DNA of 32,878 nt, from the NCBI GenBank assembly GCA_040005265.1, contig JBDTZF010000013.1:1-32878 (forward strand), written 5' to 3'. The position numbers and the translations under genes were made by a program. The notes beneath the pieces were generated by a model. The model made no database searches. It saw only the letters and a list, made by a program, of their open reading frames with translations, and was not told where the DNA came from. The DNA is from JBDTZF01 sp040005265 (GTDB lineage: Bacteria; Verrucomicrobiota; Verrucomicrobiia; Chthoniobacterales; UBA10450). How positions within the stretch are numbered: the first letter of the stretch is position 1; the number at the start of each line of letters is the position of its first letter. Positions 23,918 through 31,897 of this stretch are shown here, in pieces.

Positions 23918-24997
23918 TCAGCCCGAGACCGCGGACTCGTTCAATCGTTCCGCCACATCCGCGGTCTGCAACGTCTGAATCAGCTCGGCGAGATTGCCCT
24001 CGATAACGCGGTCCAAATCGTAAAGGGTGAGCCCGATCCGATGGTCGGTGATCCGGTTCTGGGGAAAATTATAGGTGCGAATTTTTTCTTCGCGCCCGCC
24101 GGAACCGATCTGGCTCTTCCGGGTGGCCGAGTATTTTGCTTCTTCTTCGCGCTGTTTCTCTTCGAGCAGGCGCGCGCGCATGATTGTAAGCGCTTTCTCC
24201 TTGTTTTTTTGCTGGCTGCGACCGTCCTGACAACGAACGATTCTTCCCGTGGGAATGTGCAAGACCTGGACGGCTGAATCGGTTGTGTTTACTCCCTGGC
24301 CTCCGGGACCTCCAGCGCGGCAGACCTCAATACGCAGATCCTCCGGCTTTAGCTCAATGTCGACATCTTCAGCCTCCGGCAGAACCGCTACGGTGGCGGT
24401 CGAGGTGTGAATGCGACCTTGCGCTTCCGTGGCCGGCACTCGCTGAACGCGATGCACTCCGCTCTCGTAACGGAGTTTTCTAAAAACCGATTCGCCGGAA
24501 ACGCGGAAGATCGCGTCTTTGAGTCCGCCCAAGTCTGACGGACTCATCTCGAGGTCCTCCGTTTTTAATCCAGCCGCTTCCGCATAACGGTGATACATGC
24601 GATAAAGATCTGCCGCGAAGATGGCGGCTTCGCTTCCACCGGTGCCGGCGCGAATTTCCACAATGGCGTCGCGATTGTCATTTTCATCCGGAGGCAACAA
24701 ACCGATCTGAATATCGCGCTCGAGATCAGCCACCCTCTTTTCCAGATCTGGAATCTCGTCGGCAGCCATGGCCGCCATCTCGACGTCGCGCGAGCTGGCC
24801 AGCTCGCGATTGTCGTCGAGTTGCTTGCGCGCGGCTTCGACTTCATCCCATTTCGCCAGCACTTGTTTGATGTTGGAATGCTCGCGCATGAGGTCGCTGG
24901 CCCGTTTGCGATTTGAAAAAAGCGCGGGATCGGCAATGTCGCGCTCGAGTTGCTCGAAACGCTCGCGTCGTCGGTCGATAAGGGAATTAAAGTCCAT
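23918..24997 (-). CDS. prfA: Peptide chain release factor 1
   Basis: A 359-residue protein of normal RF1 length. It has the GGQ loop RAGGPGGQGVNTTDSAVQV and the PAT codon-recognition motif in VQRVPATEAQGRIHTSTATV, which marks RF1 (UAA/UAG) rather than RF2. The SQQKNKEKA segment and a C-terminal DHRIGLTLYDLDRVIEGNL are standard. It releases finished proteins at stop codons. The gene is followed 19 bases later by prmC, which modifies its GGQ. The ATG sits only two bases beyond the T-run of the rpmE terminator, and no Shine-Dalgarno site is visible. Confidence 0.97.
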   Translation of the reverse strand: MDFNSLIDRRRERFEQLERDIADPALFSNRKRASDLMREHSNIKQVLAKWDEVEAARKQLDDNRELASSRDVEMAAMAADEIPDLEKRVADLERDIQIGLLPPDENDNRDAIVEIRAGTGGSEAAIFAADLYRMYHRYAEAAGLKTEDLEMSPSDLGGLKDAIFRVSGESVFRKLRYESGVHRVQRVPATEAQGRIHTSTATVAVLPEAEDVDIELKPEDLRIEVCRAGGPGGQGVNTTDSAVQVLHIPTGRIVRCQDGRSQQKNKEKALTIMRARLLEEKQREEEAKYSATRKSQIGSGGREEKIRTYNFPQNRITDHRIGLTLYDLDRVIEGNLAELIQTLQTADVAERLNESAVSG

Positions 24998-24999
24998 AT

Positions 25000-25040
25000 A
25001 AAGAAAAACGCCGAGCCCGTGCGTTTACGGGGTCAGCGTT
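25000..25040 (-). terminator. Intrinsic terminator downstream of rpmE, abutting the prfA start
   Basis: On the minus strand a 14-base-pair stem with two mismatches (arms 25027-25040 and 25007-25020, loop six bases at 25021-25026) is followed by GTTTTTCTTT. The outer arms are AACGC/GCGTT and the inner arms CCCGT/ACGGG. This is a good rho-independent terminator for rpmE. prfA begins just after the T-run, so it may need read-through or another promoter. Confidence 0.75.
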
Positions 25041-25055
25041 CGAACAGGGAACCAG

Positions 25056-25283
25056 CTAAGCTTTTTTAGCGAAGCGGACGGCTTTCGCGCTACCGTAACG
25101 CTTCGTGAATTTCTCGACGCGGCCCGCGGTATCGACGAACTTCTGTTCGCCGGTGAAAAACGGATGGCACGCAGCGCAAATACCGATCTTAATATCCTGG
25201 CGGGTCGAGCGGGTGTGATACACCGCGCCGCACGCACACGCGATATCGGTCTCAAGATACTCTGGATGAATGCCTGTTTTCAT
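25056..25283 (-). CDS. rpmE: 50S ribosomal protein L31 (zinc-binding type)
   Basis: A 75-residue protein beginning MKTGIHPEYLETDIAC. Family segments are YHTRSTRQDIKIGICAACHP, FFTGEQKFVDTAGRVEKFTK and RYGSAKAV. Four cysteines (CAC and CAAC) make it the zinc-binding form, which is often replaced by a cysteine-free paralogue under zinc limitation. It is divergent from the CoA-ligase-like gene across about 50 bases. A terminator follows its stop. Confidence 0.95.
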   Translation of the reverse strand: MKTGIHPEYLETDIACACGAVYHTRSTRQDIKIGICAACHPFFTGEQKFVDTAGRVEKFTKRYGSAKAVRFAKKA

Positions 25284-25333
25284 CTTTGGAAGGGAGCGCG
25301 AAACTTAACCATGTACGGGTATGTGTGCAAGTG

Positions 25334-26677
25334 ATGAAATCTGACGACCCATTATTGTTGGCCTGGGAGGAAACGCTGGCGCGAAAAGGCGATAAGCCGG
25401 CCATTTTCAACACTGCAGGGGAGGTGTTGCGAACATTCCGCGGGATCGAGGAACAGGCACGCGCGATCGAAGCGAAGACCCGCCCGGCTCCGACCGATAA
25501 CCGGCCTCATAATGTAAGTGAGATTCGCATTGGAAACGACGCGGATTGGTTTTCGCTCTTTCTTGATTGCTTGCGCAAGCAGCGCATTTGCCTCCCGACC
25601 GACGAATCCATAACTGCGCAGCAAGCTGATGCAGCAATGTCAGTTGCGGCGAAGAGCGGCATCACCGATTGGGGTGACAGGCCGCCAACGCTTTTCAAAC
25701 TGACGTCTGGAACAACCGCCGCCCCGCGGCTCGTTCGATTCCGGAGCGCCCAACTGCTGGCCGATTGCAATCAGATTTGCGACACCATGGGGATTTCCGA
25801 TGACGACGTTAACTTTGGCGTCATCCCGATCTCGCATTCCTACGGCTTTAGCAATTTGCTAACGCCGCTGATCGCGCGTGGCGTGCCGATAGTAATGAGC
25901 CGCGACCGAACTCCGCGGGCCGTGCTTGTCGATCTTGCCCGCACAAACGCCACCGTTTTTCCCGGGATGCCGCTTTTCTATCAGGCTTTTTGCGAAATGG
26001 AGATCCCGAAGTTTTCCGGACTGCGACTTTGTGTATCTGCAGGGGCACCCCTCTCCGCATCGCTTGCGCGAAGGTTCTTCCAAAAATTCAATCAACCTAT
26101 CCACTCGTTCTACGGTTCGTCGGAATGCGGCGGAATTTGTTACGATCCCGACGGGACGACGTTTGAAGACGGTTTCGTCGGCCAGCCGATGAAAAACATC
26201 GATGTTGAAATTATCGATCCAACCGTGGCATCGAGCCAGATTCGCGTGCGTAGCGCGGCGGTGGGCGATGGTTATTTCCCTGAGCCGGATGAAGAAAGAT
26301 TGGGTAACGGAATCTTCGTCCCCGACGATCTTCTGGAGCGAAGTGGGGCCGGATTCAAAATCGTCGGGCGTGTCTCCGATGTGATCAATGTCGCCGGAAA
26401 AAAGGTGAACCCGGCTGAAGTCGAAGCGCACTTGTTACGTTTCCCAGGAGTGCGCCAGGCGGTGGTGTTCGGTCGCGAATCGGCCTTGCGCAACGAAGAA
26501 GTGGCCGCGTGCATAGTGACCGATGTCGATCTTCGCGAAAGTGATCTCCTCGAATTTTGCCGGGGTGCGTTGAGTGGCTGGCAGGTGCCGAAGCGCGTTT
26601 TTGTAGTCGACGCAATTCCGGTGAATGAGCGGGGAAAAACCAGCCGCCGGGACCTGGCCCGGAGATTCACGGGGTAA
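25334..26677 (+). CDS. Compact ANL-superfamily adenylate-forming enzyme (acyl/aryl-CoA-ligase-like)
   Basis: A 447-residue protein from ATG 25334; an upstream in-frame TTG at 25286 would overlap the rpmE promoter region and is unlikely. ANL motifs in order are the P-loop FKLTSGTTAAPRLVRF; SHSYGFSNLL; HSFYGSSECGG (A5); the hinge GRVSDVINVAGKKVNPAEVE (A8); and the A10 lysine region PVNERGKTSRRDL. The enzyme activates a carboxylate as acyl-AMP, usually for transfer to CoA or a carrier protein. It is shorter than FadD-type ligases (500-560 residues), mainly because the N-terminal part is reduced. No carrier protein or thioesterase gene is nearby, so the substrate cannot be guessed. The superfamily is certain. 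Confidence 0.88.
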   Translation: MKSDDPLLLAWEETLARKGDKPAIFNTAGEVLRTFRGIEEQARAIEAKTRPAPTDNRPHNVSEIRIGNDADWFSLFLDCLRKQRICLPTDESITAQQADAAMSVAAKSGITDWGDRPPTLFKLTSGTTAAPRLVRFRSAQLLADCNQICDTMGISDDDVNFGVIPISHSYGFSNLLTPLIARGVPIVMSRDRTPRAVLVDLARTNATVFPGMPLFYQAFCEMEIPKFSGLRLCVSAGAPLSASLARRFFQKFNQPIHSFYGSSECGGICYDPDGTTFEDGFVGQPMKNIDVEIIDPTVASSQIRVRSAAVGDGYFPEPDEERLGNGIFVPDDLLERSGAGFKIVGRVSDVINVAGKKVNPAEVEAHLLRFPGVRQAVVFGRESALRNEEVAACIVTDVDLRESDLLEFCRGALSGWQVPKRVFVVDAIPVNERGKTSRRDLARRFTG

Positions 26678-26686
26678 AACGCTTCA

Positions 26687-26872
26687 TTGTCATTCCGAGC
26701 GCAGATATGCCAGTCCGGCTCGGACAGCGCAGTCGAGGAATGGAGCGGCTTGGGAAGTCGGGACATAGACGGGAAGGCTGAAAGCCGAGTGAGCGGGCGC
26801 GAACGAGTCAATTCCGCGGCGTTACCGTTAGGCTTCGCAACGGGATGTCCTCGACTCCGCTCGGCATGACAA
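26687..26872. repeat. Palindromic intergenic repeat, copy 6 (full length)
   Basis: Begins TTGTCATTCCGAGC and ends GCTCGGCATGACAA; the ends match as inverted repeats at 12 of 13 positions. Between them are about 160 bases with no credible gene. It occupies most of the 247-base gap before the response-regulator gene, where any promoter for that gene must also lie. Confidence 0.7.
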
Positions 26873-26924
26873 ATCAAAAAATGCTTTGCATTTGCCCGGA
26901 AGAAGGCCTCTCTAACTAACAGCG

Positions 26925-29078
26925 GTGAAAGGAAAAAAATCGAAGCAACAGGGGCGGGTTCTCGTGCTGGAGCCGGACGAAGAGTTGGCGTCCGAGATTT
27001 CCAGCGCGCTGGATGAGGCCGTTCCGGAAGCGCAGGTAGAGATCGCGCGCACTTTGGAAGAAGCACAGCGCCTGGTATCCGAGGCAAGGCCGGATCTCTT
27101 CGTTCTCGATCTCGACGCCATGCCCGATTTGGGTCAGGATTTTCTCTACGATCTCCGCACGAGTCATCCTTATGCGCGCGCCATTATTCTGACCGCAGCG
27201 CATCTTGCCAGCCAGCGCAAAAAGGTCGCAGGGCTGGGCGCGATTCATTTTCTGGAAAAACCGTTCCCGCGGGAAGATTTTATCGAGCTGGTCGAGCCGA
27301 TCCTGCGGCCTTCGCAAGAGGATGATGAAAAATTTCGCGGCACGCTGAGCGACCTGCACATGGCGGATATTATCCAGTTAAAATGCATGAGCGGATCGAA
27401 CTCGGTGCTGGAATTTACCGGACCGAGCGGAGAAAAAGCCCGGGTCTTTTTTCAGAACGGCCAGGTGCGTCACGCCACGGCCCCCGGACGGAAAGGATTG
27501 GCCGCTTTTAACGAAATCGTGACCTGGAAAGGCGGAATGATCTCCGAGGTTTCTGGCGCGGGGCCGACGCCGCGCACCATTGATCAGGACTGGCAGGTTT
27601 TGCTCATGGACGCCGTGCGCCAGTCGGATGAAGCATCCGCTTCAGCCCCACCTAAATTCCGGCCGAAGCTTTCTTCCACCCGGAAGGTGCTGGTCATCGA
27701 CGACAGCATGATGCTGCTTCGTTTCGTGGAAGAGGTCCTGATCGACGCAAATTTCCAGGTCGTGATCGCTCCGACTGCCACCGAGGGTTTGCAGGCCGCC
27801 AAAGCGAACGTGCCGGATTTGATTCTGCTTGATTACGTTTTGCCCGACATGAAAGGCGACGAAGTAAGCCGGAAATTATTGGAAGATTCGCCGACGGCCG
27901 ATATTCCTGTAGTCTATATGTCCGGCTTCGGGCCGGATTTGATACCCGATCGCGTATCCAACGCCAACGTGATTGGGTTCTTGAATAAACCGTTCACTTC
28001 GGATTTGCTTATTAAAACCGTGGAGACTCATATGCCGAAATCACCTGGCGAACCGGAACCAACAGAATTTGAGGAAGAGCCAGCGACGAACGGGGAGTTC
28101 GTTGAGGCAGAGCAGGAAGCTGTCTTCTTCGATGAGCAACCTGCGCCGGAGGCGGCGCAATCTGCCGATAAAGCCGAGGAATGGTGGAGTCCGCCGCCCA
28201 CCGCCCCGGATTGGTCGCAACCGCAGCCTGCTGGCGCCGCCGTAGCTCAGGCGGCCGATGATTCCAATCTTCCAAATGAGTCCGTTACCGGCGGGGCGTA
28301 TTTTTGCGGCGACACAAATTTCTTTTCGCTTAATTGGGCCCTGCGCACAATAGCCAAGGAACGGCTCACCGGAACGCTCCGCGCATTTTGGGAGAATTCG
28401 CCCGTCGAGCTTCTCACCCGAAACGGCCAGATCGTTTTGGCTACTTCAAGCGACCCGGAACTGTATTGCCCGGAAGCGCCAGTGACGCTCGCTAACGTCG
28501 ATCCCGAAAAAATCGCCGCAGCGAAGGCTCAACAAGTTGAAACAAGCTGTCCGCTTTTCCTGACGCTTGCCCGCGAGGAATTGATTTTGCGCGATCCGGC
28601 GATGCAGTTGGTCCAACATTACGGGCAAAGACTTTTTGCACAGCTATGGACCGCACGGCGGGTGCGTTTCACCTTCGAGCAGACCGCCGAGTTTCCGGAG
28701 TACGCCAATGAAGTTTCGCCCGAGCCGGATGTGGATCATTGGGCGCTGGCCTGTTTGCGTTTCATTCAATTTCAAGATCTTGGGGCACAGGCAAACTACG
28801 ATCCGGCGTCGATTCCCGCCTACACTAAGGACGGCTTCGATCGCATCCAGAATCTAAAACTCACCGTGGCGGAGGCCCAGTTTGCCTCACAATTTAACGG
28901 TACGCGGTCGATCGCTCAGATCGCTAAGAATCTGCGGCTCGATTTGAAATTCGCGCGGCTCACCTTGTTCCGTTTCCTGGCGCTCGAGATCGTAGAATGC
29001 TGGCCTGCCACCGCGGCGCCGAAACAGGAGAGCAAGGGAATTTTCCAGCGTTTCGGCCGCTCCATGATGGGCGACTAG
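26925..29078 (+). CDS. REC-PATAN-REC-PATAN regulator (two receiver and two DUF4388-like domains)
   Basis: A 717-residue protein from GTG 26925. Residues 11-127 are a receiver domain with acceptor Asp62 (VLDLDAMP) and Lys112 (FLEKPF). Residues 136-235 are a DUF4388/PATAN-type domain (GTLSDLHMADIIQLKCMSG...ARVFFQNGQVRHAT). Residues 254-368 are a second receiver with Asp303 (LILLDYVLPDMKG), Ser333 and Lys355 (FLNKPF). A low-complexity acidic/proline linker (371-450) leads to a second PATAN-like region (from about 457, with LTGTLRAFWENSPVELLTRN GQIVLATS) and a winged-helix-like tail. PATAN domains relay two-component signals, often to motility or polarity systems. No DNA-binding output or kinase is adjacent. 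Confidence 0.85.
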   Translation: MKGKKSKQQGRVLVLEPDEELASEISSALDEAVPEAQVEIARTLEEAQRLVSEARPDLFVLDLDAMPDLGQDFLYDLRTSHPYARAIILTAAHLASQRKKVAGLGAIHFLEKPFPREDFIELVEPILRPSQEDDEKFRGTLSDLHMADIIQLKCMSGSNSVLEFTGPSGEKARVFFQNGQVRHATAPGRKGLAAFNEIVTWKGGMISEVSGAGPTPRTIDQDWQVLLMDAVRQSDEASASAPPKFRPKLSSTRKVLVIDDSMMLLRFVEEVLIDANFQVVIAPTATEGLQAAKANVPDLILLDYVLPDMKGDEVSRKLLEDSPTADIPVVYMSGFGPDLIPDRVSNANVIGFLNKPFTSDLLIKTVETHMPKSPGEPEPTEFEEEPATNGEFVEAEQEAVFFDEQPAPEAAQSADKAEEWWSPPPTAPDWSQPQPAGAAVAQAADDSNLPNESVTGGAYFCGDTNFFSLNWALRTIAKERLTGTLRAFWENSPVELLTRNGQIVLATSSDPELYCPEAPVTLANVDPEKIAAAKAQQVETSCPLFLTLAREELILRDPAMQLVQHYGQRLFAQLWTARRVRFTFEQTAEFPEYANEVSPEPDVDHWALACLRFIQFQDLGAQANYDPASIPAYTKDGFDRIQNLKLTVAEAQFASQFNGTRSIAQIAKNLRLDLKFARLTLFRFLALEIVECWPATAAPKQESKGIFQRFGRSMMGD

Positions 29079-29105
29079 CTTACCGCCAGGAAATAGCGGC
29101 CGATC

Positions 29106-29795
29106 ATGAAGAAGAAGGTCCTCGTCGTCGATATCGGCGGGACGAATGTGAAGTTGCTGATGTCGGCTCGCGATCAGCGAAAGTTCCCGTCTGGCCCGCG
29201 GATGACACCCAGGGCAATGATTGTGCAGTTCAAGGAAGCTGTGCGCGGCTGGAACTTCCATGCGATTTCAATTGGATTCCCAGCCCCGGTTCGCAAAGGT
29301 CGCGTTGTCAGGGAGCCGAAGCATCTCGGCAAAGGCTGGGTTGGGTTCGATTTTTCAAAAGCGTTAGGCAAACCGGCGCGCATGGTCAACGACGCGGCCA
29401 TGCAAGCTCTCGGTAGTTATCACGGCGGGCGAATGCTTTTTCTCGGGCTTGGCACCGGGCTTGGGTCAGCCCTCGTATGGCAGAAAACTCTGTTCCCGCT
29501 GGAATTGGGCGATCTGCCTTATCGCGACGGCGATATCATCGAGGAATGGCTGGGTCAGCCGGGCTTGGAGCGTCTCGGGCGGAAAAAATGGATGCGGGAA
29601 GTTGAGCACGCCATTGGTCAATTGAAACGCTCGTTTATCGCCGATAACGTTGTTCTCGGCGGAGGGAACGCGCGATTTTTCAAGAAGCTGCCCGCTGGAA
29701 TCGAAACCGGCGACAACCGCAATGCTTTCCGGGGCGGCGTGCGTCTTTGGGACAAGGATCCGAAGACGCACCGCGAGAAATGGCTGGTGATATGA
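29106..29795 (+). CDS. ROK-family sugar kinase, polyphosphate-glucokinase-like
   Basis: A 229-residue protein. The phosphate-binding motif VVDIGGTNVKL is at 7-17, the catalytic aspartate is in MVNDAAMQALG (Asp96), and LFLGLGTGLGSAL is the second phosphate loop. The length and the absence of the CGxxGC zinc motif of classical ROK kinases resemble polyphosphate glucokinases, which phosphorylate glucose with polyphosphate or ATP. FVLGGGN-like VVLGGGNARFFKKLP near the end is the adenosine-site region. It starts 27 bases after the REC/PATAN gene on the same strand. The donor cannot be decided from sequence alone. Confidence 0.8.
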   Translation: MKKKVLVVDIGGTNVKLLMSARDQRKFPSGPRMTPRAMIVQFKEAVRGWNFHAISIGFPAPVRKGRVVREPKHLGKGWVGFDFSKALGKPARMVNDAAMQALGSYHGGRMLFLGLGTGLGSALVWQKTLFPLELGDLPYRDGDIIEEWLGQPGLERLGRKKWMREVEHAIGQLKRSFIADNVVLGGGNARFFKKLPAGIETGDNRNAFRGGVRLWDKDPKTHREKWLVI

Positions 29796-29896
29796 CCCTC
29801 ACCTGGCGCTTCGCGTCCTCCCCGGGATCGCGACCGGGTGGAGCGCTGAGAGGATTGTTCGCCAACGGACGAACTCGCCGTGGCGAGAGGTGAGGG
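29796..29896. repeat. Inverted-repeat element between convergent genes (CCCTCACCT ends)
   Basis: CCCTCACCT (29796-29804) and AGGTGAGGG (29888-29896) are perfect nine-base inverted ends of a 101-base GC-rich element. It begins directly after the ROK stop and ends 25 bases before the ABC gene's stop. It may work as a bidirectional terminator and differs in sequence from the TGTCATTCC family. Confidence 0.6.
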
Positions 29897-29921
29897 CCTC
29901 GATATATCCTATTAAGCAATA

Positions 29922-31736
29922 TTAGAACGTAGGACCACCATCAGCCGAGACTTCGATTTCGCTTTTCTCTTCGTAATTCGGTGGTCCTTCGTCCTGCGGC
30001 GACGTCTCGAGCAAGCTTTGCTCGCATAACCGCGCGTATTTCCCGCCGAGCGCGATCAATTCGTCGTGTTTGCCACGCTCAATGATTCGCCCGCGATCCA
30101 GCACTAAAATCTGATCGGCACGGACAATTGTCGAAAGCCGATGCGCGATGACAATCGATGTACGGTTCGCCATCAAATGCTCGAGAGCCTCTTGAATCAA
30201 CCGCTCCGTTGTTGTGTCCACACTCGCCGTCGCTTCATCGAGGACCAGAATCGGCGGGTCCTTCAACAATGCGCGCGCAATCGACAACCGTTGCTTCTCG
30301 CCCACGCTTAGTTTTACTCCGCGCTCACCCACCACGCTTTGCAGACCGTCCGGCAGTCGCTCGATGAATTGCCTGGCGTTAGCCGCATCGACTGCGCGCC
30401 ACAATTCCTCGTCCGTTGCCGCCGGCTTTCCCATCAGCAGATTTTCGCGGATGGTGCCGTTGAACAAGAAGCTTTCCTGCGTCACGACACCGATTGACTC
30501 CCGCAACGCGCGTAAGCCGTATTCGCGAATCGCTTTGCCATCGATATAGATTTCGCCGGCGCCCTCTTGCAGTTCGTAGAAGCGCGGCAGCAAACTGGCC
30601 AGGGTTGATTTGCCGGCCCCGGTCGCTCCGACGAGCGCGATAGTTTCACCGGGACACGCGTGAAGCGAAATATTTTTCAGAGCAGGCAAACCTTCGGCGT
30701 AACCAAAGCCGACGTTTTCATAACGGATATCGCCCGCAATTCGCGAGGTGCCGAGGTCAAGGGCCGCGGTTGAAAAGCCGGGTTCCACTGGTTCATCGAG
30801 AATTTCGAACACGCGTTCACCGGCGGCGCGTCCGGCCTGCACAAGTTGGTTGAGCTGATGAAGTTTTCCGATCGGCTCGTAGAGGTATCCGGTCAGAATC
30901 AAAAAGCCGATCAGCTCGCCGAGCTGCATCGCGCCGTTCAGGACGAATTCTATTCCTACCGCGACGATAAGAACGACTCCGAGCGAACCGATCAAATACA
31001 TCGACGGGTTATAAACCGCCCAAACCCGCATGACGACAAGCGTGGCTCGCCGCAGTTCGTTGCTCACGGAATTGAAACGCCCATGCTGCTCGCGTTCCCG
31101 CGCGAAACTTTTGATCTGGCGAATGCCGGATAGATTATCGTGCAGAAGCGAGTTCATCGCGGAGGAAGCGCGCCGCTGCAATCGATAGCGCCGGTGTGCC
31201 GTCAACGTGTACCAAAGAGCGCCGCCGGCGAGAAGCGGCAGCGGCGCTAGTGCGAGCAGAGCGAGTTTCACGCTCAGGTAAAGCATCACCCCCAGCACGA
31301 TGACCACCTGTAACGCGGCCGTGACGCCTTGCTCTATGCCATCGATCAACACACGCTCTACCGAGTTCACGTCCTCGATCACGCGCGTCATCAAATCGCC
31401 CGTGGCGCGATTATCGAACCAACGCAGCGGTAGCAATTGAATGTGCGAATACAGATCGCTGCGCAGGTCGAAGATGACCTTTTGCTCGAAGGTGTTGTTT
31501 AGAATGATGCGCAGCGAATTGATGCCGTGTTGCAAAACAAACGCGGCGGTCGCCAGCCCGATCAACGGCCATAACTTTTCCGGATGATGCCCCTGGACCA
31601 CATCGTTGACGATCGGTATCGTGACCGCCGGGAAAACAATCACCATCAGGGTGGTCACAATCGCGCAAGCGAGCGTCCCCGCTGCCATCCACGGATACCG
31701 TTTTACATAAGCAAAAACGCGCCAGACCGTTCTCAT
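29922..31736 (-). CDS. ABC exporter, MsbA-like (fused membrane and ATPase domains)
   Basis: A 604-residue half-transporter. The N-terminal membrane domain (about 1-320) has six helices and RWFDNRATGDLMTRVIEDVN, the coupling-helix region of type IV exporters. The ATPase domain has Walker A GATGAGKST, Q-loop VTQESFLFNGTIREN, signature LSVGEKQRLSIARAL, Walker B PPILVLDEATASVD and H-loop IVIAHRLSTI. It would work as a homodimer exporting lipid A, other lipids or drugs. The neighbours give no cargo clue. It is convergent with the ROK gene across an inverted repeat. The C-terminal acidic tail (about 575-604) is unremarkable. Confidence 0.93.
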   Translation of the reverse strand: MRTVWRVFAYVKRYPWMAAGTLACAIVTTLMVIVFPAVTIPIVNDVVQGHHPEKLWPLIGLATAAFVLQHGINSLRIILNNTFEQKVIFDLRSDLYSHIQLLPLRWFDNRATGDLMTRVIEDVNSVERVLIDGIEQGVTAALQVVIVLGVMLYLSVKLALLALAPLPLLAGGALWYTLTAHRRYRLQRRASSAMNSLLHDNLSGIRQIKSFAREREQHGRFNSVSNELRRATLVVMRVWAVYNPSMYLIGSLGVVLIVAVGIEFVLNGAMQLGELIGFLILTGYLYEPIGKLHQLNQLVQAGRAAGERVFEILDEPVEPGFSTAALDLGTSRIAGDIRYENVGFGYAEGLPALKNISLHACPGETIALVGATGAGKSTLASLLPRFYELQEGAGEIYIDGKAIREYGLRALRESIGVVTQESFLFNGTIRENLLMGKPAATDEELWRAVDAANARQFIERLPDGLQSVVGERGVKLSVGEKQRLSIARALLKDPPILVLDEATASVDTTTERLIQEALEHLMANRTSIVIAHRLSTIVRADQILVLDRGRIIERGKHDELIALGGKYARLCEQSLLETSPQDEGPPNYEEKSEIEVSADGGPTF

Positions 31737-31897
31737 TTCCGGCCTAAACGTCGACGCGCCTGCCAGTGCGTCAAGGTATGGGCAACTGCTGCGAGTAGAT
31801 TTTGATTTCTAGCTGGAGGGCTTCCGCGCCGATTGCCACGCCGTAGCCAAGCGAAGGCTGGTCGGCGCCCTAACAGCCGGATCTGATTGGGAGTGAT
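31737..31897. other. 161-base gap between the ABC exporter and the dehydrogenase
   Basis: No gene is evident. It contains short inverted segments (CGCCGA near 31828 and TCGGCG near 31862) and a GCCACGCCGTAGCCAAGCG stretch that may belong to a repeat. No second copy is visible in this window, so I do not name one. Confidence 0.35.

Noticed and set aside
26272..27087. Minus-strand 271-codon open frame across the ANL gene end and repeat copy 6
   Set aside because: It spans coding, repeat and the next gene start, and its translation is arginine/proline-rich with no domain.
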